Shown: piece by piece, positions 26,490 to 35,232 of the stretch
How the letters are laid out: each line of letters opens with the position of its first letter
Position numbering within the stretch: the stretch's first letter is position 1
NCBI RefSeq assembly: GCF_003208435.1
Contig: NZ_QKMF01000009.1
Coordinates: 1-64,000 of the forward strand
Origin: Pelagimonas varians
Lineage (GTDB): Bacteria > Pseudomonadota > Alphaproteobacteria > Rhodobacterales > Rhodobacteraceae
DNA: 64,000 bases
Direction: 5' to 3'
The notes under the pieces: model-generated
Seen by the model: only the letters and a program-made list of their open reading frames with translations
What the model was told of the DNA's origin: nothing
The model's database searches: none
Made by a program: the position numbers and the translations under genes

Positions 26490-27623
26490 CTAGCCTTGGC
26501 CAAGTTTGGGGGCAGGTTTGTCCAAAACCAGATCCGCATCCGAAAACTTTATCGGGGTGCGGATACCGGGAATGCCTTGTGGTTCAATTTGCATACCGCG
26601 CGCCTGTATCTGCGGGTCGGCAAACACATCCGCCATATCGTTGATCGGACCTGCTGGAACCCCTTGGGCTTCGCAGGCTGCAAGCAAATCCGCTTTGGTC
26701 ATTTGCACAGTTGCCCCCGACAGGCGTACGGTCATCGCATCTCGATTGGCAACCCGATCAGAGTTTTTAAAATAGGCCGGATCATCCGCCATATCCCCTA
26801 AGCCCAAAAGCCCGCAAAGCCGCTGATACTGACCGTCATTGCCTGTCGCAATGATGATATGGCCATCCGCGCAATCGAAGACCTGATAAGGGGTCAGGTT
26901 CGGATGGTAGTTTCCTGTCCGGCCCGGAGGGGTTCCGGTGCTCAGGTAGTTCATGGCTTGGTTGGCCATTGCCCCCACGGCGCAATCAAGCAACGACATA
27001 TCCACGTGTTGGCCGCGGCCAGTGCGTTCGCGTTGATGCAGCGCCGACAAGATACCGGTGACGGAATACAGCCCCGTGAACAAATCCGTAATCGCAACAC
27101 CTGCGCGCTGCGGTTGTCCGTCAGGGTCGCCAGTGATCGACATGAAGCCGCTCATCCCCTGAATGATGTAGTCGTATCCCGCGCGATGGGCATAGGGCCC
27201 GTCTTGGCCGAAACCTGTGATCGAGCAATAAATCAGGCGAGGATTGATGTCAGACAGGCTTTCATAATCCATGCCATATTTCTTCAGGCCGTCCAGCTTG
27301 AAGTTTTCGATCAAGATGTCTGCTTCGGCCACAAGTTCGCGCATCCGGATTTGGCCGTCAGGACTGGTCAAATCGACAATCTCAGAGGCTTTGCCGCGAT
27401 TGCACGAATGAAAATAGGCCGCCGAGGTTTCACCATCGCGCTCAATGAACGGAGGCCCCCACTGGCGGGTATCATCGCCAGCAGGAGATTCGATTTTAAT
27501 GACTTCGGCACCAAGATCAGCCAAGGTCTGGCCGGCCCAAGGGCCTGCCAGAATGCGCGCAAGCTCAATGACTTTCACACCCTCTAGCGGGCCGCGAGGG
27601 GCCGAAACAGATTTGGTCGTCAT
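26490..27623 (-). CDS. CaiB/BaiF family CoA-transferase (class III)
   Basis: This 377-residue enzyme moves CoA between carboxylic acids. Motifs are GVKVIELARILAGPWAGQTLADLGAEVIKIESP at the start and GRGQHVDMSLLDC, which carries the catalytic aspartate. GNYHPNLTPYQVFDCADGHIIIATGND follows. Acyl specificity cannot be read from sequence. It overlaps the dsbA stop by four bases, so it is translated from the dsbA transcript. No dehydrogenase or hydratase partner is adjacent. Confidence 0.93.
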   Translation of the reverse strand: MTTKSVSAPRGPLEGVKVIELARILAGPWAGQTLADLGAEVIKIESPAGDDTRQWGPPFIERDGETSAAYFHSCNRGKASEIVDLTSPDGQIRMRELVAEADILIENFKLDGLKKYGMDYESLSDINPRLIYCSITGFGQDGPYAHRAGYDYIIQGMSGFMSITGDPDGQPQRAGVAITDLFTGLYSVTGILSALHQRERTGRGQHVDMSLLDCAVGAMANQAMNYLSTGTPPGRTGNYHPNLTPYQVFDCADGHIIIATGNDGQYQRLCGLLGLGDMADDPAYFKNSDRVANRDAMTVRLSGATVQMTKADLLAACEAQGVPAGPINDMADVFADPQIQARGMQIEPQGIPGIRTPIKFSDADLVLDKPAPKLGQG

Positions 27624-28288
27624 TCTGCCAGTTTTTCGTCCAGAACCACTTTGAAGTCGGCGTAGCTCATGTTCGAATATTTTTCGCCATTGATGATGAA
27701 CGACGGTGTCGATTCGATTTCATGCTCGGTTACGTTTTGCTGATACCAGCCCACCAATGTTTTGAGCTTTTCACCGTCGGTCAAGCAGGCGTCGATTTGC
27801 GCGCTTTCCATGCCGGCCAGACGGCCAACTTTGCGCAATTCATCTGCAATGCCGGCTTCTGATCCTGCACGGGCCCAAGTGCTTTGCCCCTTCATCATCA
27901 GATCAGTCACGCCAAAGAATTTATCCGGCCCGTCGCACCGTGCAATCAGCGATGCCCACATGCCGTATTTGTCGAAGTAGACTTCGCGGAAGGTAAACCC
28001 GATCTTGCCTGTATCGATATAGTCCGCCTTAATTTGCTTATAGGCCCCGTCATGGAATGTCGCGCAATGCGGGCAGGTGAAGGACGCATATTCAATGATC
28101 TGGACAGACGCATCAGCGTTGCCCTGAATCATGTCAATAACAGCAGAGGTATCCACATCAGCCGTCTGCGCCGAAGCTGCGCCCGGCAGCGCAGTTGAAC
28201 CCGCGCCTGCGCCCTGTGTCATGTACCACGCACCACCAGCGACCAAAGCCAGCACCGCAGCACCAACTGGAAGGATCTTGTTCATCAT
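27620..28288 (-). CDS. DsbA family thiol-disulfide protein
   Basis: This 222-residue secreted thioredoxin-fold protein has an N-terminal membrane or signal segment and a redox-active CPHC at residues 72-75 (YASFTCPHCATFHDGAY). The cis-proline segment is STPSFIINGEKY. It is of the DsbA/ScsC/BdbD-like group with an inserted helical domain. In alphaproteobacteria this gene usually follows dciA and precedes smc; here dciA is just upstream, but a CoA-transferase gene follows. Confidence 0.92.
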   Translation of the reverse strand: MMNKILPVGAAVLALVAGGAWYMTQGAGAGSTALPGAASAQTADVDTSAVIDMIQGNADASVQIIEYASFTCPHCATFHDGAYKQIKADYIDTGKIGFTFREVYFDKYGMWASLIARCDGPDKFFGVTDLMMKGQSTWARAGSEAGIADELRKVGRLAGMESAQIDACLTDGEKLKTLVGWYQQNVTEHEIESTPSFIINGEKYSNMSYADFKVVLDEKLAE

Positions 28289-28321
28289 TCTTGCCTCTTC
28301 CTAACTATGTGGCTCCGGGGC

Positions 28322-28834
28322 TCAGGCCCGGTTGCCTTTCGATATGACATTTGTAGCGAGCTGTTCAAGCGCTGCCCGCAGGCCATCGTCAGCAATATCG
28401 TGGGTGACGGCCTGTGCTTCGGCAACGGTTTCAGGGGTTGGTTTCGCTTTTTCGGCCGCTTTGCGACGATGGACAAAATCCACCTGCCCTTCAGCAAAAC
28501 CGGTGGCAGCGGTTTGGGTGATGCGAATTCGGGCAATGGCGTTATAGCCATAGACCCCGTTGATTCGATCCCGCAGCTCTTCGCGTTTCATTTGCAGCAG
28601 GGGGGCGTTGGCACCGTTGGTCAAAACAGACAGTGTTGCCCCGAATCCACCGCGCCCGTAACTGATTTCCACGGGGCGCGACATTGCAGCAATATCACTG
28701 CCCACGATCTCTTCCCAATGGGTCAGAACACGGCTTTGCGCAAATCCACGGCTTTCGGACGCGGCGCGGACTTGCTTTTGCAGCAGGTTCGACGTGCGGG
28801 CAAAGCCATATGTGGTTGTCTTGCGCTTCGACAT
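28322..28834 (-). CDS. dciA: DUF721 (DciA-like) protein
   Basis: This 170-residue DUF721 protein is related to DciA, the ancestral loader of the replicative helicase DnaB. The domain spans about residues 10-100 (WEEIVGSDIAAMSRPVEI, LSVLTNGANAPLLQMKREELRDRIN). The C-terminal third is charged and probably flexible. The start at 28834 has AAAGGG upstream and is preferred over 28873. It is divergent from mutY, the usual alphaproteobacterial arrangement. Confidence 0.85.
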   Translation of the reverse strand: MSKRKTTTYGFARTSNLLQKQVRAASESRGFAQSRVLTHWEEIVGSDIAAMSRPVEISYGRGGFGATLSVLTNGANAPLLQMKREELRDRINGVYGYNAIARIRITQTAATGFAEGQVDFVHRRKAAEKAKPTPETVAEAQAVTHDIADDGLRAALEQLATNVISKGNRA

Positions 28835-28920
28835 GGTGTGAATCCCTTTCGCAGGCGCTATTGTATCTGTCACAACAATGGGTGCCAGCCCTCATATGAT
28901 GAAATAAAGGAAACTCACCA

Positions 28921-29967
28921 TTGCGTGAATTGCCGAGAGCAGATGATTTGTTGGTCTGGTACGACCGCCATGCGCGAGCAATGCCCTGGCGCGTCCCGCC
29001 TGCCGCACGTCAAGCCGGTGTCACACCCGATCCCTATCGGGTCTGGATGTCCGAAATCATGTTGCAACAAACCACTGTCGCCGCAGTAAAAAGCTATTTC
29101 GAGACCTTTACCGAGCGTTGGCCAACTGTCACGGATCTTGCCGGTGCCGCAGACGAAGACGTGATGGCCGCTTGGGCCGGACTTGGCTACTACGCCCGCG
29201 CCCGCAACCTGCTGAAATGCGCGCGGGTCATTGCTGAAGACTATGGCGGCAGCTTTCCGCGCGAACATGCTGATTTACTGTTGCTTCCGGGGGTCGGCCC
29301 CTACACGGCTGCGGCCGTTTCCTCGATCGCCTACGATGCGCCGGAAACTGTGCTGGATGGCAATGTCGAACGTGTGATGGCGCGTATTTTTAACGACCAC
29401 ACGCCCTTGCCGCAGGCCAAACCCGTGTTTCATAACTATGCATCCAGCCTAACCCCGCCCCTCCGTCCGGGCGACTATGCACAGGCCGTGATGGATTTGG
29501 GGGCCACAATCTGCACCCCCAAAAATCCAGCATGCGGGCTGTGCCCATGGCGATCCAATTGCGCCGCATGGGCTGAGGGAACCGCAGCCGAACTGCCGAA
29601 GAAAATGCCGAAGAAACGCAAACCGACCCGGCTTGGCATCGCCTATCTGGCCAAACGGGTGGATGGCGCATGGCTGTTGGAACGCCGCCCAGACAAGGGG
29701 TTGCTTGGCGGCATGCTGGGGTGGCCCGGTTCCGACTGGGGGGATGCCCCAACCGAGGCTCCGCCGATCCGGGCTCAATGGAAGGAAACCACCGCTGAAG
29801 CGCGCCACACTTTTACGCATTTCCATCTGCGATTGACGGTAAAAACCGCCTTGGTGCCCATGGACCGCGCACCCGATCGCGGCGAATTTGTCGAACCGAA
29901 TGTATTTGAACGCGATGACCTGCCAACTGTGATGCGCAAAGCCTATGATCTTGGCAAGGGCAGCTAA
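28921..29967 (+). CDS. mutY: A/G-specific adenine glycosylase MutY
   Basis: MutY removes adenine mispaired with 8-oxoguanine. The 348-residue protein has the helix-hairpin-helix LLLPGVGPYTAAAV, the catalytic aspartate in VLDGNVERV, and the [4Fe-4S] ligands C-x6-C-x2-C-x5-C in CTPKNPACGLCPWRSNC. A C-terminal Nudix-like domain recognises 8-oxoguanine. The start codon is TTG, preceded by AAAGGA about 10 bases upstream, and no nearby ATG fits better. Confidence 0.95.
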   Translation: MRELPRADDLLVWYDRHARAMPWRVPPAARQAGVTPDPYRVWMSEIMLQQTTVAAVKSYFETFTERWPTVTDLAGAADEDVMAAWAGLGYYARARNLLKCARVIAEDYGGSFPREHADLLLLPGVGPYTAAAVSSIAYDAPETVLDGNVERVMARIFNDHTPLPQAKPVFHNYASSLTPPLRPGDYAQAVMDLGATICTPKNPACGLCPWRSNCAAWAEGTAAELPKKMPKKRKPTRLGIAYLAKRVDGAWLLERRPDKGLLGGMLGWPGSDWGDAPTEAPPIRAQWKETTAEARHTFTHFHLRLTVKTALVPMDRAPDRGEFVEPNVFERDDLPTVMRKAYDLGKGS

Positions 29968-30044
29968 CACTTTGACGCGACGCAAAAGCTTGCCTTGAGC
30001 GGTTGTTGCCGTCAGGGTGGCCGCGTATTGACCGGAGACTCGCC

Positions 30045-31178
30045 ATGACGCCCGCCAAACAGGTCGCGCAATTCAGCTCGGCTTTGCCGTTTTTCTTGTC
30101 CTTCGTCCTAATTCCATTGGTTTGGATCGGGGCCGTGATGGGCGGATGGTGGCTACTCATCACTCCGCTGGTCACATGGTACTTGTTTTCTGCCATCGAC
30201 CTTCTGGTGGGTCTGAACACCGAAAACGCCGACCTTGAAACTTCGGACGGTCAGTTGTTTTGGTACAAATCACTGACGCAAATCTGGGTACCGTTGCAGT
30301 TCATCACCATGATGGGCTTGATCGCCTACACCGTGCGGGCTGACCATCTGAACGGTTGGGAAGTATTTGGCGTCATGTTCGGCGTCGGCGTTATGAGCGG
30401 CACTGTTGGCATCGTCTATGCGCACGAACTCATGCACCAACGAAACAGGTATGAGCGCCTGCTGGGTGACCTGCTGATGGCTATGGTGCTTTATTCACAC
30501 TTCAGATCCGAACATTTGCTGGTGCATCACCGCTATGTTGGCACCCCGCGCGATCCGGTCACGGCACGATACAACGAGGGATTCCACCGCTTTTACCCAC
30601 GGGTGCTGCGTGAATGTCTGGTGTCGGCTTTCAAGGCTGAAAAGGATATGCTGGCGCGGAAAAGCCTGCCGTGGCACCATAAATCCAACCCGTTTTGGAA
30701 GTATTGGGGCCTGCAACTTGCGATGCTTCTGTGTGCCTTCATCGTGGGCGGCTGGCTTGGCGTTCTGCTTTTTGCGCTCCAGGCCGTTGTCGCGGTGTGG
30801 CAGCTAGAGGTGGTTAATTACGTCGAACACTATGGCCTGACTCGCAAGTACTTGGGCGACGGCAAATATGAACACGTCAAACCGCATCACAGCTGGAATT
30901 CAGCGCACAAAGCCACCAACTGGCTGATGATCAATTTGCAGCGCCATTCGGACCACCACTACAAGCCAGACCGGCGTTTTCCCTTGCTACAGAACTATTC
31001 AGACGCCGAAGCGCCCCAATTGCCGCACGGGTATCCCTTTATGTCTGTTTGCGCGATGATGCCGCCACTTTGGAAGCGGGTGATGAACCCCAAAGTCAAA
31101 CATTGGAGGCAGACCTATTATCCGGAAATCTCCGATTGGTCCGACTATAACAAGCTGAGCACCCAGCCCCCGCGCTAG
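30045..31178 (+). CDS. alkB: Alkane 1-monooxygenase (AlkB family)
   Basis: This 377-residue integral membrane diiron enzyme hydroxylates the terminal carbon of alkanes. Several membrane segments lie in residues about 10-125 and 220-255. The histidine clusters are complete: HELMH at 127-131, EHLLVHH at 156-162, LQRHSDHH at 298-305, plus NYVEHYG at 258-264. Electron partners (rubredoxin and reductase) are not adjacent. The ATG at 30045 has GGAG upstream. It lies 77 bases after mutY in the same direction. Confidence 0.93.
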   Translation: MTPAKQVAQFSSALPFFLSFVLIPLVWIGAVMGGWWLLITPLVTWYLFSAIDLLVGLNTENADLETSDGQLFWYKSLTQIWVPLQFITMMGLIAYTVRADHLNGWEVFGVMFGVGVMSGTVGIVYAHELMHQRNRYERLLGDLLMAMVLYSHFRSEHLLVHHRYVGTPRDPVTARYNEGFHRFYPRVLRECLVSAFKAEKDMLARKSLPWHHKSNPFWKYWGLQLAMLLCAFIVGGWLGVLLFALQAVVAVWQLEVVNYVEHYGLTRKYLGDGKYEHVKPHHSWNSAHKATNWLMINLQRHSDHHYKPDRRFPLLQNYSDAEAPQLPHGYPFMSVCAMMPPLWKRVMNPKVKHWRQTYYPEISDWSDYNKLSTQPPR

Positions 31179-31306
31179 AAGCGAATTTTCGCCGAAAATT
31201 CGATGCCTGCCTCAATGGTCGCACCAAGCCTTGGCTGGGGTGACAAGCCGTGTATGTAACGCTAGAAGGCCCGCAAACACGTCCCTTTTTGCTCAAGGAA
31301 TACATC

Positions 31307-32227
31307 ATGACGACTCTGGTATTTGGCCATAAATCCCCCGACACAGACAGCACCGGCAGCCCAATCATCTGGGCTTGGTATCTCAACGAAATCAAAGGCG
31401 GCGATGCCGAAGCTGTGTTGCTCGGAGAGCCCAACACAGAAGCCGCATGGTTGCTGCAGCGCTGGGATCTGCCCAAGCCGCGCATTATCACTGACGTTGA
31501 AGACGGACAGGCCTGTGTCATCGTTGACACCAACAACCCCGCCGAATTGCCCGCCAATATCAATGGTGCCGACGTTCAGGCGATCATCGACCACCACAAG
31601 CTTGTCGGCGGTCTGGAAACCAAAGGCCCAATCGACATCACAATCCGTCCGTTGGCTTGCACAGCGACCATCATGTATGACCTGATGAGTGATGACGTTG
31701 CCAAAATGCCCGATTGGGTCAAAGGCGCTGCACTGACCTGCATCCTGTCCGACACACTGGAATTCCGTTCGCCCACAACAACAGGCCGTGACCGCGAAGT
31801 TGTGGCAGCATTGGCTGCCGATCTCGGTGTGAATGTTACTGAGTATGCCGCAGAAATGTTTGCTGCGAAATCTGACGTGTCTGCCTTTTCTGACGCCGAC
31901 CTGATCCGCATGGACAGCAAGGAATACGCCGTTGACGGTGTGAAGTTCCGCGTATCTGTTCTGGAAACAACAGCGCCCAACATCCCACTGGACCGCAAAG
32001 CATCCATCATGGAAACCTTCGCTACGGTTCAATCCGAAGACGGTGTTGATCAAGTTCTGCTATTCGTTGTCGACATCCTCAAGGAAGAAGCAACCTTGCT
32101 GATCCCCAACGACGTGATCAAAGGCGTTGCCGAGAAAAGCTTTGGCGCGACTGTCGATGGCGACACTGTTGTTCTGCCCGGCATCATGAGCCGCAAAAAA
32201 CAGATCATCCCAAACCTCAAAGTCTGA
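31307..32227 (+). CDS. ppaC: Manganese-dependent inorganic pyrophosphatase
   Basis: This family II pyrophosphatase of the DHH superfamily hydrolyses pyrophosphate. The 306-residue protein has the metal ligands in FGHKSPDTDS, CVIVDTNN, the DHH motif in IIDHHKLVGG, and a C-terminal substrate-binding SRKKQIIP. It is cytoplasmic. CAAGGAA precedes the ATG at 31307. A strong terminator follows. Confidence 0.95.
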   Translation: MTTLVFGHKSPDTDSTGSPIIWAWYLNEIKGGDAEAVLLGEPNTEAAWLLQRWDLPKPRIITDVEDGQACVIVDTNNPAELPANINGADVQAIIDHHKLVGGLETKGPIDITIRPLACTATIMYDLMSDDVAKMPDWVKGAALTCILSDTLEFRSPTTTGRDREVVAALAADLGVNVTEYAAEMFAAKSDVSAFSDADLIRMDSKEYAVDGVKFRVSVLETTAPNIPLDRKASIMETFATVQSEDGVDQVLLFVVDILKEEATLLIPNDVIKGVAEKSFGATVDGDTVVLPGIMSRKKQIIPNLKV

Positions 32228-32234
32228 GTGTTCT

Positions 32235-32258
32235 TTGCGGGGGGACATCCCCCCGCAA
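32235..32258 (+). terminator. Terminator between ppaC and sfsA
   Basis: An 11-bp perfect stem TTGCGGGGGGA/TCCCCCCGCAA has a two-base loop. A smaller hairpin CGCCC-GAA-GGGCG follows at 32263-32275. The position between convergent genes supports a terminator, though the T-tract is weak. Confidence 0.65.
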
Positions 32259-32276
32259 CCTTCGCCCGAAGGGCGT

Positions 32277-32987
32277 TCAATTCGGTGCTTTGAACGGTAT
32301 CGCGCGGCCCAGTTCAACACCCTCAGGTGATAGCTTGCAATCAAAGCATAGCACTTCGACCCCATTACCGGTCGCAATAGAAAACGCTTGCGCGTAGGCT
32401 TGGTCAATATCTGACGCCAATGTCATTTCACGGCAATCTGTGCGCTGGACAAGATAGAGCATGACAGCCCGCTGCCCATCTTGTGCAAGTTTCGAAAGCT
32501 CTCCCAGATGTTTGGTTCCGCGCGCCGTCACGCTGTCCGGAAATTCGGCCAGCCCGTTTTGACGCGACAACGTCACAGACTTGACTTCGACCCAAGCATC
32601 GCGCCTCCCCTGACCTGTTAGCAGAAAATCAATCCGGCTGTTCTCTCCATATTTCATCTCGGGCCGCACCGCATCATATCCGGTCAAGCCCGGAACACTG
32701 CCTGCCATCAGGGCTGCTTTGAGCATTTTGTTGGGCACGCCCGTGTCGACCCCGATAAAGTCACCGCTTGCCGTTTCACTGAGCCGCCACGCGAATTTCA
32801 GTTTGCGTTTGGGATTGTCATTTGGCTCCAGCCAGACCTTCGTGCCCGGTTCCTTCATCCCCAGCATGCTGCCGGGATTGGCAACATGGGCAGTGATCTC
32901 TTGTCCATCTGCCAGCTGGCAATCCGCCAAAAAACGTTTGTAGCGGCGGACCAGAGTAGCGGGGATCAGGGGGGCGTCAAATTGCAT
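32277..32987 (-). CDS. sfsA: SfsA family protein
   Basis: This 236-residue SfsA homologue (sugar fermentation stimulation protein) has an N-terminal OB-like part and a nuclease-like core. The conserved blocks are LVRRYKRFLADCQLADGQEITAHVANPGSM, RIDFLL and EVKSVTL. SfsA binds DNA in E. coli, but its biochemical role is unclear. The start at 32987 (MQFDAPL) matches the family. Longer starts exist at 33008 and 33062. Confidence 0.9.
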   Translation of the reverse strand: MQFDAPLIPATLVRRYKRFLADCQLADGQEITAHVANPGSMLGMKEPGTKVWLEPNDNPKRKLKFAWRLSETASGDFIGVDTGVPNKMLKAALMAGSVPGLTGYDAVRPEMKYGENSRIDFLLTGQGRRDAWVEVKSVTLSRQNGLAEFPDSVTARGTKHLGELSKLAQDGQRAVMLYLVQRTDCREMTLASDIDQAYAQAFSIATGNGVEVLCFDCKLSPEGVELGRAIPFKAPN

Positions 32988-33100
32988 GGCACCGGTGTAC
33001 CGGTTCATAAAGCGCAAAGAAACCGTGTTGTGGGGCTGCGCCCCCTTGTCCGGCGCGGTCATAAGTCTATCGTAGATGCAGAGAATAAAGGAAGCCGACC

Positions 33101-33823
33101 ATGACCAATCCCCGCGCCGCCATGCTTGTTATCGGCGATGAAATCCTGTCAGGGCGCACCCGTGATGCCAATATGTTTTATCTGGCTGGTGAGCTGACCA
33201 AACAGGGGATCGATCTGACCGAAGTGCGCATTGTCAGCGATGATCAAACAGCAATTGTTGATGCATTAAACGCCCTGCGTCAGTCTTATGACGTGGTGGT
33301 TACATCCGGCGGGATTGGCCCGACCCATGACGACATCACTGCCGATTGCGTGGCGCTAGCCTTTGGTGTTCCGGTGGATGTACGCGACGACGCACGCGCC
33401 CTGTTGCAAGCCCACTATGATCGTCAGGGGGCCGAACTGAACACAGCCCGTTTGCGCATGGCCCGCATTCCCGACGGCGCAACGCTGATCGACAATCCAG
33501 TCTCTATTGCGCCCGGTTTCAGTCTTGAGAACGTGCATGTTATGGCCGGAGTGCCCGCGGTGTTTCAGGCAATGGTCGCCAGCCTGCTGCCCAACTTGAC
33601 CGGAGGCGCGCCGCTGCTCAGCCAATCGCTGCGAATTTTTCGCGGCGAGGGGGAAATCGCGGAACCGCTGGGCAAACTGGCGCAAGAGTTTTCAGAGCTG
33701 TCCATTGGGTCCTATCCCTTTCAAAAAGACGGTATTTACGGGGCAAATATCGTCATTCGCGGGGCCGACGGAGCCATGGTCGATCGGGCGATGGCCAAAC
33801 TGGCGACGCTTTTCCCAACGTAG
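33101..33823 (+). CDS. CinA N-terminal/MoaB-like molybdopterin-binding domain protein
   Basis: This 240-residue protein consists of a molybdopterin-binding (MoCF) domain as in the N-terminal half of CinA. It opens RAAMLVIGDEILSGRTRDANMFYLAGEL and has the TSGGIGPTHDDITAD signature. The NMN-deamidase (PncC) domain of full CinA is absent, which is common in alphaproteobacteria. It may be a nucleotide pyrophosphatase rather than a molybdenum enzyme. GGAAG precedes the start. Confidence 0.88.
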   Translation: MTNPRAAMLVIGDEILSGRTRDANMFYLAGELTKQGIDLTEVRIVSDDQTAIVDALNALRQSYDVVVTSGGIGPTHDDITADCVALAFGVPVDVRDDARALLQAHYDRQGAELNTARLRMARIPDGATLIDNPVSIAPGFSLENVHVMAGVPAVFQAMVASLLPNLTGGAPLLSQSLRIFRGEGEIAEPLGKLAQEFSELSIGSYPFQKDGIYGANIVIRGADGAMVDRAMAKLATLFPT

Positions 33824-33904
33824 AAAAACCGCTGCTTCAGGCAAAAAACACCTGCTGCAAAGCCCCGCATAGACAGGGCGAAGATTGAGGGCCATAAACG
33901 GGTT

Positions 33905-34666
33905 GTGACGACATATAACTCCCCTGATTTACCCACCCCCGAACGCTTGTTCGACGCGGTTGATGGTACTTGGCCGGCCGCTGCCAAAGTTGCTGCCGGA
34001 CCTTGGATGCTGCGCGAGGGGCGCGGTGGCGGTAAACGCGTGTCAGCGGCAACTGTACGCGCCGAATGGCACCCTGATGATCTAAGCGCAGCCGAAACTG
34101 CCATGAGGTTTATGGGCCAACAGCCTTTGTTCATGATTCAAAATGACCAAGAACCGCTGGACAGTGCCTTGGCCGAACGCGGCTATGATACGGTAGATTC
34201 GACCAATATCCGCCTCGCTCCGGTCAGCACACTGACCGACCTTGCCCTGCCTCCGGTCACTGCTTTTTCGGTGTGGGAGCCATTGGCCGTCATGCTGGAA
34301 ATCTGGGATGAAGGCGGGATTGACGCGCCGCGCCTGCGCGTGATGGACCGCTGCAAGGGTCCGAAAACAGGGTTGTTCGGGCGTGTCAGCGACCGCCCCG
34401 CCGGATCCGGCTTTTGCGCCATTCATGATGGAATTGCCTTGGTTCATGCGCTTGAAATCCGCGAAGAACATCGCGGCAAGGGTCTTGGGGTCTGGATGAT
34501 GCGCTGTGCTGCCATTTGGGCAGAACGTCAGGGCGCGCAATGGATCGGGGCCTTGGTCACCGTGGCGAATGAGCCAGCAAACGGTTTGTACGCTGCGTTA
34601 AATCTGGAAACCGTGGGCCGCTATCACTATCGCACCCTGAAAGATGCCGAAAACGAGGACATATGA
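33905..34666 (+). CDS. GNAT family N-acetyltransferase
   Basis: This 253-residue protein has the acetyl-CoA site EIREEHRGKGLGVWMMRCAAIWA in its C-terminal half and a divergent N-terminal half resembling a second GNAT lobe. The substrate is unknown. Translation starts at GTG 33905, as no in-frame ATG lies near. Its stop overlaps the AhpD-like gene by four bases. Confidence 0.85.
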   Translation: MTTYNSPDLPTPERLFDAVDGTWPAAAKVAAGPWMLREGRGGGKRVSAATVRAEWHPDDLSAAETAMRFMGQQPLFMIQNDQEPLDSALAERGYDTVDSTNIRLAPVSTLTDLALPPVTAFSVWEPLAVMLEIWDEGGIDAPRLRVMDRCKGPKTGLFGRVSDRPAGSGFCAIHDGIALVHALEIREEHRGKGLGVWMMRCAAIWAERQGAQWIGALVTVANEPANGLYAALNLETVGRYHYRTLKDAENEDI

Positions 34667-35232
34667 CCAAGGACCTGCCAACCGCTCTCAACCTGCCGAT
34701 GGTTGATCCGCTGCCCGCTGACACACAAAAATACTTCGACATTTGCCAAGACAAACTGGGCATGATCCCGAATGTTTTGCAGGCCTATGCGTTTGACGTG
34801 GAAAAGCTGAACAGCTTCACTGCCCTCTATAACGAACTGATGCTGGCCAACAGCGGACTGAGCAAACTGGAACGCGAAATGATCGCGGTTGCAGTCTCTT
34901 CGATCAACAAGTGTTTCTATTGTCTGACCGCACATGGTGCCGCCGTACGCGAATTGTCCGGTGACCCCATGCTGGGTGAAATGATGGTGATGAACTGGCG
35001 CGCGGCAGATCTAAGCCCCCGACATCACGCGATGCTGGAATTTTCAGAAAAGATGACAAAGGCCAGCGCTGAAATCGTCGAGGCGGATCGCGAAAAACTG
35101 CGCGAGGCCGGATTTACTGATCGCGACATTTGGGACATCGCAAATGTGGCGGGCTTTTTCAACATGACCAATCGCGTTGCCAGTGCCACCGATATGCGGC
35201 CAAATGATGAATATCACGCTCAGTCTCGCTAA
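34663..35232 (+). CDS. Peroxidase-related AhpD/carboxymuconolactone decarboxylase-like protein
   Basis: This 189-residue helical AhpD-like protein has the redox CxxC and proton-relay histidine in NKCFYCLTAHGAAVRELSGD. Such proteins act as disulfide-reducing peroxidases or partners. Its end overlaps the OmpA-domain gene by 26 bases, and its start overlaps the GNAT gene. The three genes form a coupled run. Confidence 0.9.
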   Translation: MTKDLPTALNLPMVDPLPADTQKYFDICQDKLGMIPNVLQAYAFDVEKLNSFTALYNELMLANSGLSKLEREMIAVAVSSINKCFYCLTAHGAAVRELSGDPMLGEMMVMNWRAADLSPRHHAMLEFSEKMTKASAEIVEADREKLREAGFTDRDIWDIANVAGFFNMTNRVASATDMRPNDEYHAQSR

